A DNA stretch of 24,748 bases from Acetobacteraceae bacterium (GCA_947379865.1 CANCOY010000058.1:1-24748); one strand, 5' to 3'. Shown: positions 1 to 7,882, counted from the first letter of the stretch. The notes: generated by a model from the sequence alone, not told the origin. Numbers and translations are program-made.

Positions 1-289
1 TGAGGGCCTGTCTGCCAGCATCACCAGCCATCAACTGCCCTGGCATGTGGTGCGGGTGGGCGCCCGGGTTGAGTTCATCTGCGCGCCCGGCCCGCTGCGT
101 AACGGTACCGAGGCCGAGGCGGCCCATGCCGGCCCGCTGGAGCATGCGGTGCACCTCGGCCTGCTCAATCGCGGCTGCCTGATTGCGCCCTTTCACAACA
201 TGATGCTGGTCTCCCCCGCAACCTCTCAGGCGCAGGTGGACAGGCTCGTCGCCGCCTTTGCCGAGGTTGTGGCGGGCCTTGCTGCCTGA
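1..289 (+). CDS. Class III aminotransferase, glutamate-1-semialdehyde aminomutase-like (C-terminal fragment)
   Basis: The window opens inside this gene; about 95 C-terminal residues are visible, ending at a TGA. The visible part contains the stretch HLGLLNRGCLIAPFHNMM followed by SPAT, which matches the C-terminal small domain of the PLP-dependent class III aminotransferases close to glutamate-1-semialdehyde 2,1-aminomutase. The lysine that binds PLP lies upstream and cannot be checked. Members of this branch outside haem synthesis act on many amino donors, so a HemL role should not be assumed. The stop codon is six bases before the start of the glutamine-synthetase-family gene, so the two are probably co-transcribed and may act in one amine pathway (inference). 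Confidence 0.8.
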   Translation, partial: EGLSASITSHQLPWHVVRVGARVEFICAPGPLRNGTEAEAAHAGPLEHAVHLGLLNRGCLIAPFHNMMLVSPATSQAQVDRLVAAFAEVVAGLAA

Positions 290-295
290 GGTGAC

Positions 296-1699
296 ATGAT
301 GAGCCATTCGCCCCCCCTTGGTGCTGATCCGGCTGAGGCCGAAGAGTTTCTGGCCCGCCATCCCGAGATCGAGGCGATCGACATCGTCCTGGTCGATGTG
401 CACGGCGTTGGCCGGGGCAAGATCATCCGGCGCCATGAACTGGCCGGGCTCTATCGCGAGGGGCGGCACCTGCCAAGTTCCATCCTGGGTCTTGATCTGC
501 TGGGCGAGGATGTGGAGGAAACGGGCCTTGTCTGGCAGGTGGGGGATGCCGACCGGCGCGCCTGGCCGGTGCCGGGAACCCTGGTGCCCCTGCCGTGGAC
601 CACGCCTGCCCGGGCGCAGGTTCTGGTCACCCTGCATGAACTGGACGGCAGCCCCATGGGCGCCGACCCGCGCCACGCGCTCTCGCGTCAGATTGCCAGC
701 CTGGGCCGGCAGGGGCTGCGGCCAGCGGGTGCCTTTGAACTGGAATTCTATCTGCTGGATGCCACCTCCGGGCCGGATGGCCAGCCACGGCCTGCGGCGG
801 CCAGCCTCGACGGGCGGCGCTCTGGCGGGGTGCATGTCTATGGGCTTGATGAACTTGATGGCCAGCAGCCCCTTTTTGCCGATGTCTATGCCGCTGCCCG
901 CGCCCAGGGCCTGCCGCTGGAAACCCTGATCTCCGAATATGCGCCGGGGCAGTTTGAACTGACCCTGCATTACCGCACCGACCTTGTGCGCGCCGCTGAT
1001 GATCTCGTCATGCTCAAGCGCCTGGTGCGGGCGATTGCGCGGCGCCATGGGGCGGTGGCGTGCTTCATGGCCAAGCCCTTTGGTGAACATGCGGGCTCTG
1101 GCATGCACCTGCATGTCTCACTGGCCGACGTGGCCGGGCAGAACGTGTTTGCCGATCCTGCCGGGGCAGGGGGGGCGCTGGCAGATCCCCTGCGTCATGC
1201 CATCGGCGGCCTTGCCCGCACCATGGCGGAATCCATGCTGGTGTTTGCCCCCCATGCCAATTCCTGGCGGCGCTTTGTGGCGCGCAGCTATGCCCCGGTT
1301 GCCCCCACCTGGGGGATCAACAACCGCTCGGTGGCCCTCAGGGTGCCGGCCGGCAGCAGTACGCAGCGCCGCATCGAACACCGCCCGTCTGGCGTGGATG
1401 CCAATCCCCATATGGTGGGGGCGGTGGTTCTGGCCGGGCTTGCCCTTGGCCTTGCACAGGGGATCGACCCCGGCCCGCCGGTTGGCGGCAATGGCTATGA
1501 GGGGGGCACAGGTGCCTTTGGCCTGCTGCCGCAGGACTGGCGGGCGGCCATTGAACTGGCACGGGCCTCACCCTTCCTGCAGGAGGCTTTGGGGGCGGAC
1601 CTTCACCGTGTGCTGCTGGCAGTAACCGAGGCTGAGGCGCTGCGCTTTGCCACCACGGTGACCGAACTCGACTACCGCCTTGGCCTGCATACGGTCTAA
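296..1699 (+). CDS. Glutamine synthetase family protein (PuuA/gamma-glutamyl-amine ligase-like)
   Basis: A 467-residue glutamine-synthetase-fold ligase. Family members join glutamate to ammonia or, in the PuuA-type branch, to amines such as putrescine using ATP. The metal and substrate residues appear intact: ELEFYLLD near residue 145 (two glutamates), SEYAPGQFELTL near 215 (two glutamates), GSGMHLHVSL near 265 (histidine), NNRSVALRVP near 345 (arginines), and EHRPSGVDANPH near 362. It has the length of the PuuA/type-I-related branch, and I did not see the adenylylation tyrosine context of housekeeping GlnA. The start is ATG 296 with GAGGTG just upstream; a second ATG follows at once. It sits between a class III aminotransferase and an SDR, so amine gamma-glutamylation is more likely than ammonium assimilation (inference). 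The substrate is unknown. Confidence 0.85.
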   Translation: MMSHSPPLGADPAEAEEFLARHPEIEAIDIVLVDVHGVGRGKIIRRHELAGLYREGRHLPSSILGLDLLGEDVEETGLVWQVGDADRRAWPVPGTLVPLPWTTPARAQVLVTLHELDGSPMGADPRHALSRQIASLGRQGLRPAGAFELEFYLLDATSGPDGQPRPAAASLDGRRSGGVHVYGLDELDGQQPLFADVYAAARAQGLPLETLISEYAPGQFELTLHYRTDLVRAADDLVMLKRLVRAIARRHGAVACFMAKPFGEHAGSGMHLHVSLADVAGQNVFADPAGAGGALADPLRHAIGGLARTMAESMLVFAPHANSWRRFVARSYAPVAPTWGINNRSVALRVPAGSSTQRRIEHRPSGVDANPHMVGAVVLAGLALGLAQGIDPGPPVGGNGYEGGTGAFGLLPQDWRAAIELARASPFLQEALGADLHRVLLAVTEAEALRFATTVTELDYRLGLHTV

Positions 1700-1734
1700 G
1701 GTCTGGCCGGACAATCAACGGGCGGGGCAGTGAG

Positions 1735-2571
1735 ATGAAGAACAAGGTTGTGGTGATCACGGGGGCCACATCTGGCATTGGCCAGATCGCGTCTGAAACC
1801 CTTGCTGCCAAGGGCGCGCGTCTGGTGCTGGTGGCGCGCGATGCTGCCCGTGGGGCCGACGCCCTGGCGCGGCTGAAGCGCCTCAACCCCGCTGCCGAGC
1901 ATCGCCTGCATCTGGCCGATCTCTCCGACATCAGGGACACCCGGCGGGTGGGGGCGGAGATTGCGGAGGCTGAGCCGCGTGTGGACGTGCTGGTCAACAA
2001 TGCCGGCGCCCTGTTCAACCGGCGTGAGGTGACGGCCGAGGGGCTGGAGCGCACCTTTGCCACCAACCACATGTCCTATTTCGTGCTGACGGAAGCCCTG
2101 CGTGAGCGCCTGATCGCCACGGGCGGCGCGCGGGTTGTCTCCACCGCCTCTGGCGCCCATCGCGGCGCCCGCCTCGACCTCGACGATCTTCAGGCGGTGA
2201 AGGGCTACAAGGGTTTTACGGTCTACTCGAACTCCAAGCTGCTCAACATTCTGTGGACGCGGGAACTGGCGCGCAGCTTTGCCGGCACCGATGTAACCGT
2301 CAGCTGCCTGCATCCGGGCTTTGTCGCCACCCGTTTTGGTGACAACAGCGGCGGCCTGCTGCAGCGGCTGATGCCCCTGGCCAAGCGTTTTGCCATCACG
2401 CCAGAGAAGGGGGCCGAGACCATCATCCATCTGGCCTCAACAGCGGATGGGGCCAATACCACCGGCGGCTATTGGTACAAGTGCCGCCCTGCCACGCCCA
2501 CCCCGGCTGGCCAGAATGATGTGGCTGCAAAGCGCATTTGGGCCGAGAGCGTTCGCCTTGCCGGTGGCTGA
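1735..2571 (+). CDS. SDR family NAD(P)-dependent oxidoreductase (retinol-dehydrogenase-like)
   Basis: A 278-residue classical/extended short-chain dehydrogenase. The Rossmann motif TGATSGIG lies at residues 9-16, the structural motif NNAG at 88-91, a catalytic serine in STASG near 137-139, and the active-site pair Y164/K168 in YSNSK. The linker SGAHRGARLDLDDL and the long C-terminal tail resemble the retinol dehydrogenase/WW-domain oxidoreductase-like SDRs, which oxidise or reduce alcohols and ketones. The ARD motif after beta-strand 2 (residues 34-36) suggests NADP preference (family knowledge). It lies 35 bases after the glutamine-synthetase-family gene on the same strand and converges with the P450 gene with only 8 bases between stop codons. 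The substrate is not predictable. Confidence 0.88.
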   Translation: MKNKVVVITGATSGIGQIASETLAAKGARLVLVARDAARGADALARLKRLNPAAEHRLHLADLSDIRDTRRVGAEIAEAEPRVDVLVNNAGALFNRREVTAEGLERTFATNHMSYFVLTEALRERLIATGGARVVSTASGAHRGARLDLDDLQAVKGYKGFTVYSNSKLLNILWTRELARSFAGTDVTVSCLHPGFVATRFGDNSGGLLQRLMPLAKRFAITPEKGAETIIHLASTADGANTTGGYWYKCRPATPTPAGQNDVAAKRIWAESVRLAGG

Positions 2572-2579
2572 GCAATCTC

Positions 2580-3818
2580 TTAAGTACCAAGCTGTGCGGG
2601 CAGCGACAGGAACCCCCTGAAGCGCGCCCGCCCGCCGCGCACTGGCTGGCCCTTCAGCTGATAGTCGGGAAAGCGCGCCAGAAAGCGCGACAGCGCCACG
2701 CGGCCTTCCAGCCGCGCCAGGCTAAGCCCGGCGCACTGGTGGGCGCCCAGGCCAAAGGCCAGGTGCCGGTTGGGGGTGCGGCCCACATCCAGCCGCTCAG
2801 GCTCGGCAAAGGCGGCGGGGTCGCGGTTGGCGGCGCCGATGCACAGGGTAATCCGCGTGCCGGCCTCAAGAGCCACGCCCGCAATCTCGGTGGCAGCCGT
2901 GGTGCTGCGGTTGCCCAACTGGTTTGAACTCTCGAAGCGCAGCATTTCCTCCACGGCCGTGCGGATCAGCGCGGGGTCGTCCACCAGCCGTGCCCGCTCG
3001 CCCGGCCACAGGGTGAGGGCGTGCAGGCCATTGCCGATCAGGTTGGTGGTGGTCTCGTGCCCCGCATTCAGAATGAAGATGCAGTTGTGGAGCAGCTCAC
3101 GCTCCGACAGGCGCTCGCCATCAGCCTCGCCCAGGATCAGGCGGGTCAGCACGTCGTGCTCAGGGTCGCCGGGATGGGTGCGGCGGTCGGCCACCAGATC
3201 CCGCAGATAGGCCAGAAAATCCGTGACCGCCGCATTGCCCGCCGCTTCCTGTGCGGGTGACAGGCGGGGTTCCAGTGCGCCAAGGATGGCCAGCGACCAG
3301 CCACGCAGGGGGCCACGGTCGGCGTGGGGGACGCCCAGCAGATTGCCGATTACCTCAATGGGAATCGCAGCCGCAAAGTCCTCGATCAGGTCAGCCTCGC
3401 CGCGCGCCGCCATATGGTCCAGCAGGCCATCCACCAGGGTAACCAGGCCGGGCTCAAGGTCGGCCAATGCCCGTGGGCTCAGGGCGCCGGCGATCAGGCG
3501 GCGAACGCGGGTGTGGAGCGGCGGGTCGTTGAAGACCAGGCTGGTGGTGTGGTGCTCGAACAGGGGCGTATCGCCGTATTTGGGGGCGAACTCGGCGCGC
3601 TTGTCGGAACTGAAGGTGCGGGTATCGCGATAGACCGCCTCGCAATCGGCATGACGGGTGAGGAAGATCGCGCCATCAGGCATCCGGTGCACGGGGTCAT
3701 GCAGGCGGAGTGCCCGATACCACGGGTACGGATCATCGGTGAAGCCCGGCGGCAGGGCCGACAGGCCGAAGCCTGCCACCTCTGCCGCGCTCGGGTCGGT
3801 GTTGCGGGCCTCACCCAT
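2580..3818 (-). CDS. Cytochrome P450
   Basis: A 412-residue soluble bacterial P450 without a membrane anchor. Hallmarks in order: the C-helix region HTRVRRL near 102-108; the I-helix oxygen-binding segment AGHETT at 252-257; the K-helix E291-x-x-R294; and the haem loop FGLGAHQCAG with the cysteine ligand at about 362. All conserved residues needed for catalysis are present. The family puts one oxygen atom into a C-H bond or double bond using two electrons from a ferredoxin or flavodoxin. No ferredoxin or reductase gene is adjacent, so the partner must be encoded elsewhere. The start ATG at 3818 has a GAGG upstream and lies only five bases after the stop of the preceding SDR gene, so it is the last gene of a three-gene minus-strand operon. 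The substrate is unknown. Confidence 0.95.
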   Translation of the reverse strand: MGEARNTDPSAAEVAGFGLSALPPGFTDDPYPWYRALRLHDPVHRMPDGAIFLTRHADCEAVYRDTRTFSSDKRAEFAPKYGDTPLFEHHTTSLVFNDPPLHTRVRRLIAGALSPRALADLEPGLVTLVDGLLDHMAARGEADLIEDFAAAIPIEVIGNLLGVPHADRGPLRGWSLAILGALEPRLSPAQEAAGNAAVTDFLAYLRDLVADRRTHPGDPEHDVLTRLILGEADGERLSERELLHNCIFILNAGHETTTNLIGNGLHALTLWPGERARLVDDPALIRTAVEEMLRFESSNQLGNRSTTAATEIAGVALEAGTRITLCIGAANRDPAAFAEPERLDVGRTPNRHLAFGLGAHQCAGLSLARLEGRVALSRFLARFPDYQLKGQPVRGGRARFRGFLSLPAQLGT

Positions 3819-3823
3819 GGGCC

Positions 3824-4591
3824 TCAGACCTCTGCCGCGCCGCCGTCACACGGCACCACGGCGCCGGTGGTATAGGCCGAGGCGCGCGAGGCGAGGAAGA
3901 TGGCAACGCCTGCGATATCCTCGGGCGTGCCGATGCGGCCGCGCGGGTTGCTGGCGCGGATGGCATCGCCATGGGTGGCGAGCGTTGCCGCCATCATCTG
4001 GCTCTGGAAGGGGCCGGGCGCAATGGCGTTGACGAGGATGTTCTCGGCCGCCAGACGCTTGGCGAGATGGCGGGTCAGCATGATGCAGCCGGCCTTGGAC
4101 GAGGAATAGGCAAAGGTCTCAAGCTCGGGCGGCACGATGCCATTGATCGAGGCGATGTTGATGACCCGCGCCGGGCTGTCGGCCGTGGCGGCGGCGCGCA
4201 GCAGGGGCAGCACCTTCTGGGTCAGGAAAAAGGGGCTCTTCATGTTGAGATCAACGACCTTGTCCCAGCCGCTCTCGGAATAGCTGTCGATGGGCTCGCC
4301 CCAGGCCGCACCCGCATTGTTGACCAGAATGTCGAGCTTGCCTTCGCGCTTGCCAACCTCGGCGGCCAGGGCGCTGATGCCCTCCAGCGTCGAGAGATCA
4401 AAGGGCAGGGCGATGCAGGTGCCGCGCGTTGACAGCTCTGCCGCAATCCCCTCACAGACCTCGCGCTTGCGCGACGAGATATAGACCCGGGCGCCGTTCT
4501 CGACGTAACCGGTGGCGATCATCTCGCCAATCCCGCGTGAGCCGCCGGTGACCAGGGCCACCTTGCCCGCGATGTTGAACAGATTTTTCAT
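3824..4591 (-). CDS. SDR family oxidoreductase, RhlG/3-ketoacyl reductase-like
   Basis: A 255-residue classical SDR. TGGSRGIG at residues 15-22, NNAG at 91-94, catalytic S148, Y162 and K166 (YSSSK) and the late PGP region are all intact. The wording of several blocks (LVTGGSRGIG, a basic residue pair after strand 2, SGWDKV, PARVINIAS, CDGG at the end) closely resembles RhlG, an NADPH-dependent beta-ketoacyl/alcohol reductase from Pseudomonas, though the real substrate is probably different here. The open frame extends to 4753, but that extension overlaps the hydrolase gene in another frame and has no SDR similarity. ATG 4591 has GAGGAG seven bases upstream, so it is the chosen start. It lies between the hydrolase (31-base gap) and the P450 (5-base gap), so it may oxidise the alcohol made by the P450 (inference). 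Confidence 0.92.
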   Translation of the reverse strand: MKNLFNIAGKVALVTGGSRGIGEMIATGYVENGARVYISSRKREVCEGIAAELSTRGTCIALPFDLSTLEGISALAAEVGKREGKLDILVNNAGAAWGEPIDSYSESGWDKVVDLNMKSPFFLTQKVLPLLRAAATADSPARVINIASINGIVPPELETFAYSSSKAGCIMLTRHLAKRLAAENILVNAIAPGPFQSQMMAATLATHGDAIRASNPRGRIGTPEDIAGVAIFLASRASAYTTGAVVPCDGGAAEV

Positions 4592-4622
4592 GGGGTGCTC
4601 CTCATAACAGGGAATAGGGGTC

Positions 4623-5516
4623 TCAAAGCCCGGCCTCGTCGGCAAGCCGCAGGATCTCGGCGCGCGCGATGTCGGGGTGTTCCATGGGCAGGAAATGGGT
4701 GGCGCCTGGCACCAGCACCCGCCTTGCGCGGCCGATGCGGTCGATGGCGGCAACCGAGGCGGGGGAGACGGGGCTCATCCGGTCGCCATGCAGGATGGTG
4801 GCGGGGCGCTGCAGCCGCTCCAGCCCCTGCCAGAAGCGGGTGGAGACGGCGTGATAGGTCTTGCCTTCCCAGAGGGGCTCGCAGGCCAGATGCCATTCAC
4901 CGCCCACCTGCTTCAGGCCAGCCGCGACAAAATCCTCCAGCCACGCGTCGTCCCAGGTGGCAAAGGCACCCCGCCCGCGATAGGCCTCCACCGCAGTGGC
5001 GGGGTCGGGCCAGATGGCGCGGCGGCGGCTGGCGCGCTCGCACATCTGTTCCTCGATGGGGCGGCTGCGGCCCTCGGCGCGCAGGGCGTTCAGGCTGTCG
5101 ATCTCGTCTTCCGGCACCAGGGGCGGTTCCAGCACCATCACGGCCGCTACCAGCTCAGGGTGGGCGGCGGCCATCTCAAGGCTGGTGATGCCGCCCAGCG
5201 AATGACCGGCCACAAGGGCAGGCCGGCCGAGCGAGAGATGGCGGATCATCCGCGCCAGATCATCAACATAGGGCTGCCAGTCGATCAGCTTGGCAGGATC
5301 GGCGGGCAGGGTGGTGCCGCCATGGCCCCGGGCATCCCAGGAAACGATCCGGAAGCGGCTGGCAAGCGGCTCCAGCAGGCGGGCATAGGTGCGGCCATTC
5401 AGGCCGGTGCCATGGGCAAAGTGCAGCAGGGGCGCGTCGGGACCGGGGCCAGCCCATTCCACGCAGGATATGGCGCCTTCATCGAAACTGATCGTCCGCG
5501 CGACGAATCCACCCAT
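4623..5516 (-). CDS. Alpha/beta fold hydrolase
   Basis: With the ATG at 5516 the protein is 297 residues. It has the oxyanion-region HGTGLNGRTY, the strand WDARGHGGT, the nucleophile elbow GHSLGG (serine about 106), a late acidic residue in HGDRMSP and the catalytic histidine in PGATHFLPMEHPD, giving a full Ser-Asp-His triad. An ATG at 5573 in the same frame would add 19 residues (GPETAGSGK...) that look unconserved; I prefer 5516 because the domain starts soon after it, but the ribosome site is weak for both. The family includes esterases, lactonases, epoxide hydrolases and dehalogenases, so the reaction is unknown. It is the first gene of the operon with the SDR and P450. Confidence 0.88.
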   Translation of the reverse strand: MGGFVARTISFDEGAISCVEWAGPGPDAPLLHFAHGTGLNGRTYARLLEPLASRFRIVSWDARGHGGTTLPADPAKLIDWQPYVDDLARMIRHLSLGRPALVAGHSLGGITSLEMAAAHPELVAAVMVLEPPLVPEDEIDSLNALRAEGRSRPIEEQMCERASRRRAIWPDPATAVEAYRGRGAFATWDDAWLEDFVAAGLKQVGGEWHLACEPLWEGKTYHAVSTRFWQGLERLQRPATILHGDRMSPVSPASVAAIDRIGRARRVLVPGATHFLPMEHPDIARAEILRLADEAGL

Positions 5517-5583
5517 CTGCCCGTATCCCCGCCTTGTGGCCACCTTGCCGCTGCCCGCAGTCTCCGGACCCATGGCGCCCCGT

Positions 5584-5624
5584 CAAGCATCCAAGGTGGC
5601 AAGCATCCAAGGTGGCAAGCATCC
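5584..5624. repeat. 16-bp tandem direct repeat, 2.5 copies
   Basis: The unit CAAGCATCCAAGGTGG occurs at 5584-5599 and 5600-5615 without a mismatch and is followed by a third, partial copy (CAAGCATCC) at 5616-5624. A 9-base inverted copy of part of the unit (GCCACCTTG) lies at 5539-5547. The array is in the divergent region between the hydrolase-SDR-P450 operon and the DUF3237-monooxygenase operon and ends six bases before the candidate -35 box of the latter. It could be an operator with adjacent sites for a regulator, or a simple slippage duplication. Confidence 0.9.
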
Positions 5625-5629
5625 GGGAT

Positions 5630-5658
5630 TTGTTACCGTGACGCGGGTCAGCTAGGTT
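5630..5658 (+). promoter_or_regulatory. Candidate sigma-70 promoter of the DUF3237-monooxygenase operon
   Basis: TTGTTA (5630-5635) and TAGGTT (5653-5658) are separated by exactly 17 bases and are followed after a short leader by a strong ribosome site, GGAGGAAG (5671-5678), and the ATG at 5683. The same -10 hexamer at the same spacing occurs before ilvB. Prediction by eye only. Confidence 0.45.
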
Positions 5659-5682
5659 CTGTCGCAACAGGGAGGAAGAACC

Positions 5683-6144
5683 ATGTCAGACGCACCCCAG
5701 ACCCGGCTGTTGTTTGTCGCCACTGTCGAGGTGGGCGCGCCGGTTGATGGCGGCGCCACGGCGCTGGGGCGCAGGCGCTATGTGCCGATCACTGGCGGGC
5801 GCTTTGCGGGACCTGCCCTGTCTGGCGTGATCCTGCCGGGCGGCGCCGACTGGCAGTTGATCCGCGCCGATGGCGTCGCCGAAATCGCGGCGCGCTATGT
5901 GCTGCAGGCCGATGACGGCAGCCTGCTGACGGTCAACAGCAATGGCTTTCGCCACGGGCCCCCCGAGGTGATGGCGGCCTTGGCCTCTGGCGTGCCCGTT
6001 GATCCGGCAACCTATTATTTCCGCACCGCCATTACCTTTGAGGTGGCGGGCGAGGCCCATGCCTGGCTCGACCGCACGGTCTGCTTTGCCCTTGGCGCCC
6101 GCCGGGCGGCGCAGGTTGAACTGGCCTTTCACGCACTGCTCTGA
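5683..6144 (+). CDS. DUF3237 domain-containing protein
   Basis: A 153-residue protein that fills the DUF3237 domain from end to end. The segment GRRRYVPITGGRFAGP followed by LSGVILPGGADWQLIRADGVAEI and then ARYVLQADDGSLLTV is characteristic of the family. The family has a beta-barrel fold and no firmly established reaction; no catalytic motif can be named. There is no signal peptide or membrane segment, so it should be cytoplasmic. Start ATG 5683 has a strong GGAGGAAG site. It ends ten bases before the flavin monooxygenase gene, with which it is very probably co-transcribed, so it may bind or convert the substrate or product of that enzyme (inference). Confidence 0.9.
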   Translation: MSDAPQTRLLFVATVEVGAPVDGGATALGRRRYVPITGGRFAGPALSGVILPGGADWQLIRADGVAEIAARYVLQADDGSLLTVNSNGFRHGPPEVMAALASGVPVDPATYYFRTAITFEVAGEAHAWLDRTVCFALGARRAAQVELAFHALL

Positions 6145-6154
6145 GGGATTTGTC

Positions 6155-7399
6155 ATGGATGTGATCATTGCAGGGGGCGGTATTGGCGGCCTCACGGCAG
6201 CGCTGGCGCTGCATGCCGGCGGGCACGACGTGCGCGTGTTCGAGGCGGTAAACGAGATCCGGCCGCTAGGTGTGGGCATCAATGTGCTGTCCCATGCGGT
6301 GGCGGAACTGGCCAAGCTGGGGCTGCTGCCCGCCCTTGCCGCCACGGCCATCGAGACCCGCGAACTGCGCTTTGTCAGCCGCCATGGCCAGACCATCTGG
6401 AGTGATCCGCGCGGCCGCTTTGCCGGCCTCGACATGCCCCAGTTCTCCATCCACCGGGGCGATCTGCAGATGATCCTGCTGGATGCCGCCGTGGCGCGCC
6501 TGGGGGCCGACCGCATCCGCACCAGCCATGCCTTCCAGTCGTTCGAGATGCGAGGCGACCGGGTGGCGGTAACCTTCATCGACCGCGAGACCGGGCGCGA
6601 AGCGGCGACGGTGGAGGCCGACGTGCTGATCGGCGCCGATGGCATCCATTCCGCCGTGCGCCGGGTCTTTCATCCAGATGAAGGGCCGCCGCGCTGGAAC
6701 GGCATCCTGATGGGGCGCGGCGTGACCGAGGCGGCGCCGTTCCTTACGGGCGATGTGATGATCCAGGCGGGCTATGCCGGCCGCAAGTTCGTCTGCTATC
6801 CGATTTCCCGCCGCCATGCCGACGCGGGCAAGGCGCTGTTGAACTGGATCTGCGACCTGCGCACCGGCCAACCCGGCGCCCCGCCCGAGCGCGAGAGTTG
6901 GAATCGCCCGGGCAGTCTCGACACCTTCCTGGCACCTTTTGCGGACTGGCAATTCGACTGGCTTGATGTGCCGGCCCTGATCAAGGGGGCAGAGTCGATC
7001 TATGAATTCCCCATGGTGGACCGCGACCCGCTGGCGCAGTGGAGCCATGGCCGTGTCAGCCTGCTGGGCGATGCGGCGCACCCCATGTATCCCATCGGCT
7101 CCAACGGGGCGACCCAGTCGATCCTGGATGCGGCGGCGCTGGCCAAGGCGCTGGGCGCGACCCACGATGCCGTGGCCGCCCTGCGCGATTACGAGACCGC
7201 CCGGGTGGATATGGTGGCCCGCATTGTCCACATGAACCGTCAGGAGGGGATCGACCGCATCCTCGACATCGTCGAGGCCCGCGCACCCGAGGGCTTTGCC
7301 GATCTGGAAGCCGTGCTGCCCCGGGCGGAGCTTGAGGCCATCGTGGGCGACTACAAGCGCGCCGCCGGCCATGCCGCCGCCCCAAGGCCCGCCGTCTGA
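6155..7399 (+). CDS. Flavin-dependent monooxygenase, PhzS-like (group A)
   Basis: A 414-residue single-component FAD hydroxylase. It shows the dinucleotide motif GGGIGG (residues 7-12), the DG motif in ADVLIGADGIHSAVR near 155-168, and the GD motif in LLGDAAHPMYPIGSNGA near 302-318. Segments such as EIRPLGVGIN, SIHRGDLQMILL, MVDRDPL and SWNR-like blocks closely follow PhzS, the Pseudomonas 5-methylphenazine-1-carboxylate 1-monooxygenase. No phenazine biosynthesis genes are nearby, so the substrate is likely another aromatic compound. The frame is open from 5999, but that extension overlaps the DUF3237 gene; ATG 6155 has GAGGGA seven bases upstream and begins right at the FAD-binding strand. 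Such enzymes use NAD(P)H directly and need no separate reductase. Confidence 0.93.
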   Translation: MDVIIAGGGIGGLTAALALHAGGHDVRVFEAVNEIRPLGVGINVLSHAVAELAKLGLLPALAATAIETRELRFVSRHGQTIWSDPRGRFAGLDMPQFSIHRGDLQMILLDAAVARLGADRIRTSHAFQSFEMRGDRVAVTFIDRETGREAATVEADVLIGADGIHSAVRRVFHPDEGPPRWNGILMGRGVTEAAPFLTGDVMIQAGYAGRKFVCYPISRRHADAGKALLNWICDLRTGQPGAPPERESWNRPGSLDTFLAPFADWQFDWLDVPALIKGAESIYEFPMVDRDPLAQWSHGRVSLLGDAAHPMYPIGSNGATQSILDAAALAKALGATHDAVAALRDYETARVDMVARIVHMNRQEGIDRILDIVEARAPEGFADLEAVLPRAELEAIVGDYKRAAGHAAAPRPAV

Positions 7400-7415
7400 G
7401 GGGATGCAGATCCGT

Positions 7416-7444
7416 TTGCCCCGCAGGCCCCGGCGGTATAGCCT
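7416..7444 (+). promoter_or_regulatory. Candidate msrB promoter
   Basis: TTGCCC (7416-7421) and TAGCCT (7439-7444) are spaced by 17 bases in the 72-base gap between the monooxygenase stop and msrB. The -10 is preceded by TA (TATAGCCT), like the ilvB candidate. The ribosome site GGAGGAG follows at 7458-7464. Prediction by eye. Confidence 0.35.
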
Positions 7445-7471
7445 TGGTCGCAAGGTTGGAGGAGAAACCCC

Positions 7472-7873
7472 ATGGATACCAAGACTTTTCCCACGGTCTT
7501 CACCGATGCGGAATGGCGCCAGCGGCTGACGGCGGAGCAGTATCATGTGATGCGCGGCCATGGCACAGAGCGCCCGGGCAGTTGCGCCCTCAACCACGAA
7601 AAACGCCAGGGCACCTTCACCTGTGTCGGCTGCGGCCAGGACCTGTTCCGCTCGGGCGGCAAGTTCGAAAGCGGCACCGGCTGGCCCAGCTTTGATACCC
7701 CCGTGGAGGGGTCGGTTGAGACCAGCACCGACCGCAGCCATGGCATGGTGCGGATCGAGGTGCATTGCGCCGGCTGCGGCAGCCACCTTGGCCATGTCTT
7801 CAACGATGGCCCGCCGCCCATGGGCCTGCGCTATTGCATCAATGGCGTGGCGATGAATTTTGCGGCCGACTAG
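7472..7873 (+). CDS. msrB: Peptide-methionine (R)-S-oxide reductase MsrB
   Basis: A 133-residue full-length MsrB, which reduces the R-epimer of methionine sulfoxide in oxidised proteins using thioredoxin. Two zinc-binding CxxC pairs are present (C51/C54 and C99/C102), as are the core GTGWPSF (68-74) and HLGHVFNDGP (105-114), and the catalytic cysteine C122 in RYCINGVAMNF. C38 in RPGSCALNHEK is placed where several bacterial MsrBs carry the resolving cysteine (inference). ATG 7472 has GGAGGAG eight bases upstream. There is no msrA next to it and no fusion. The protein has no signal sequence, so it acts in the cytoplasm. It converges with the CoA ligase operon and has no visible functional tie to either neighbour. 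Confidence 0.97.
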   Translation: MDTKTFPTVFTDAEWRQRLTAEQYHVMRGHGTERPGSCALNHEKRQGTFTCVGCGQDLFRSGGKFESGTGWPSFDTPVEGSVETSTDRSHGMVRIEVHCAGCGSHLGHVFNDGPPPMGLRYCINGVAMNFAAD

Positions 7874-7882
7874 GCGGGCACC

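Noticed and set aside
4592..4753. N-terminal extension of the RhlG-like SDR
   Set aside because: It overlaps the hydrolase gene in another frame and ATG 4591 has a good GAGGAG site next to the Rossmann strand.
6266..7795. 509-codon open frame on the minus strand
   Set aside because: It is antisense to the PhzS-like monooxygenase and msrB, both of which have clear family motifs.
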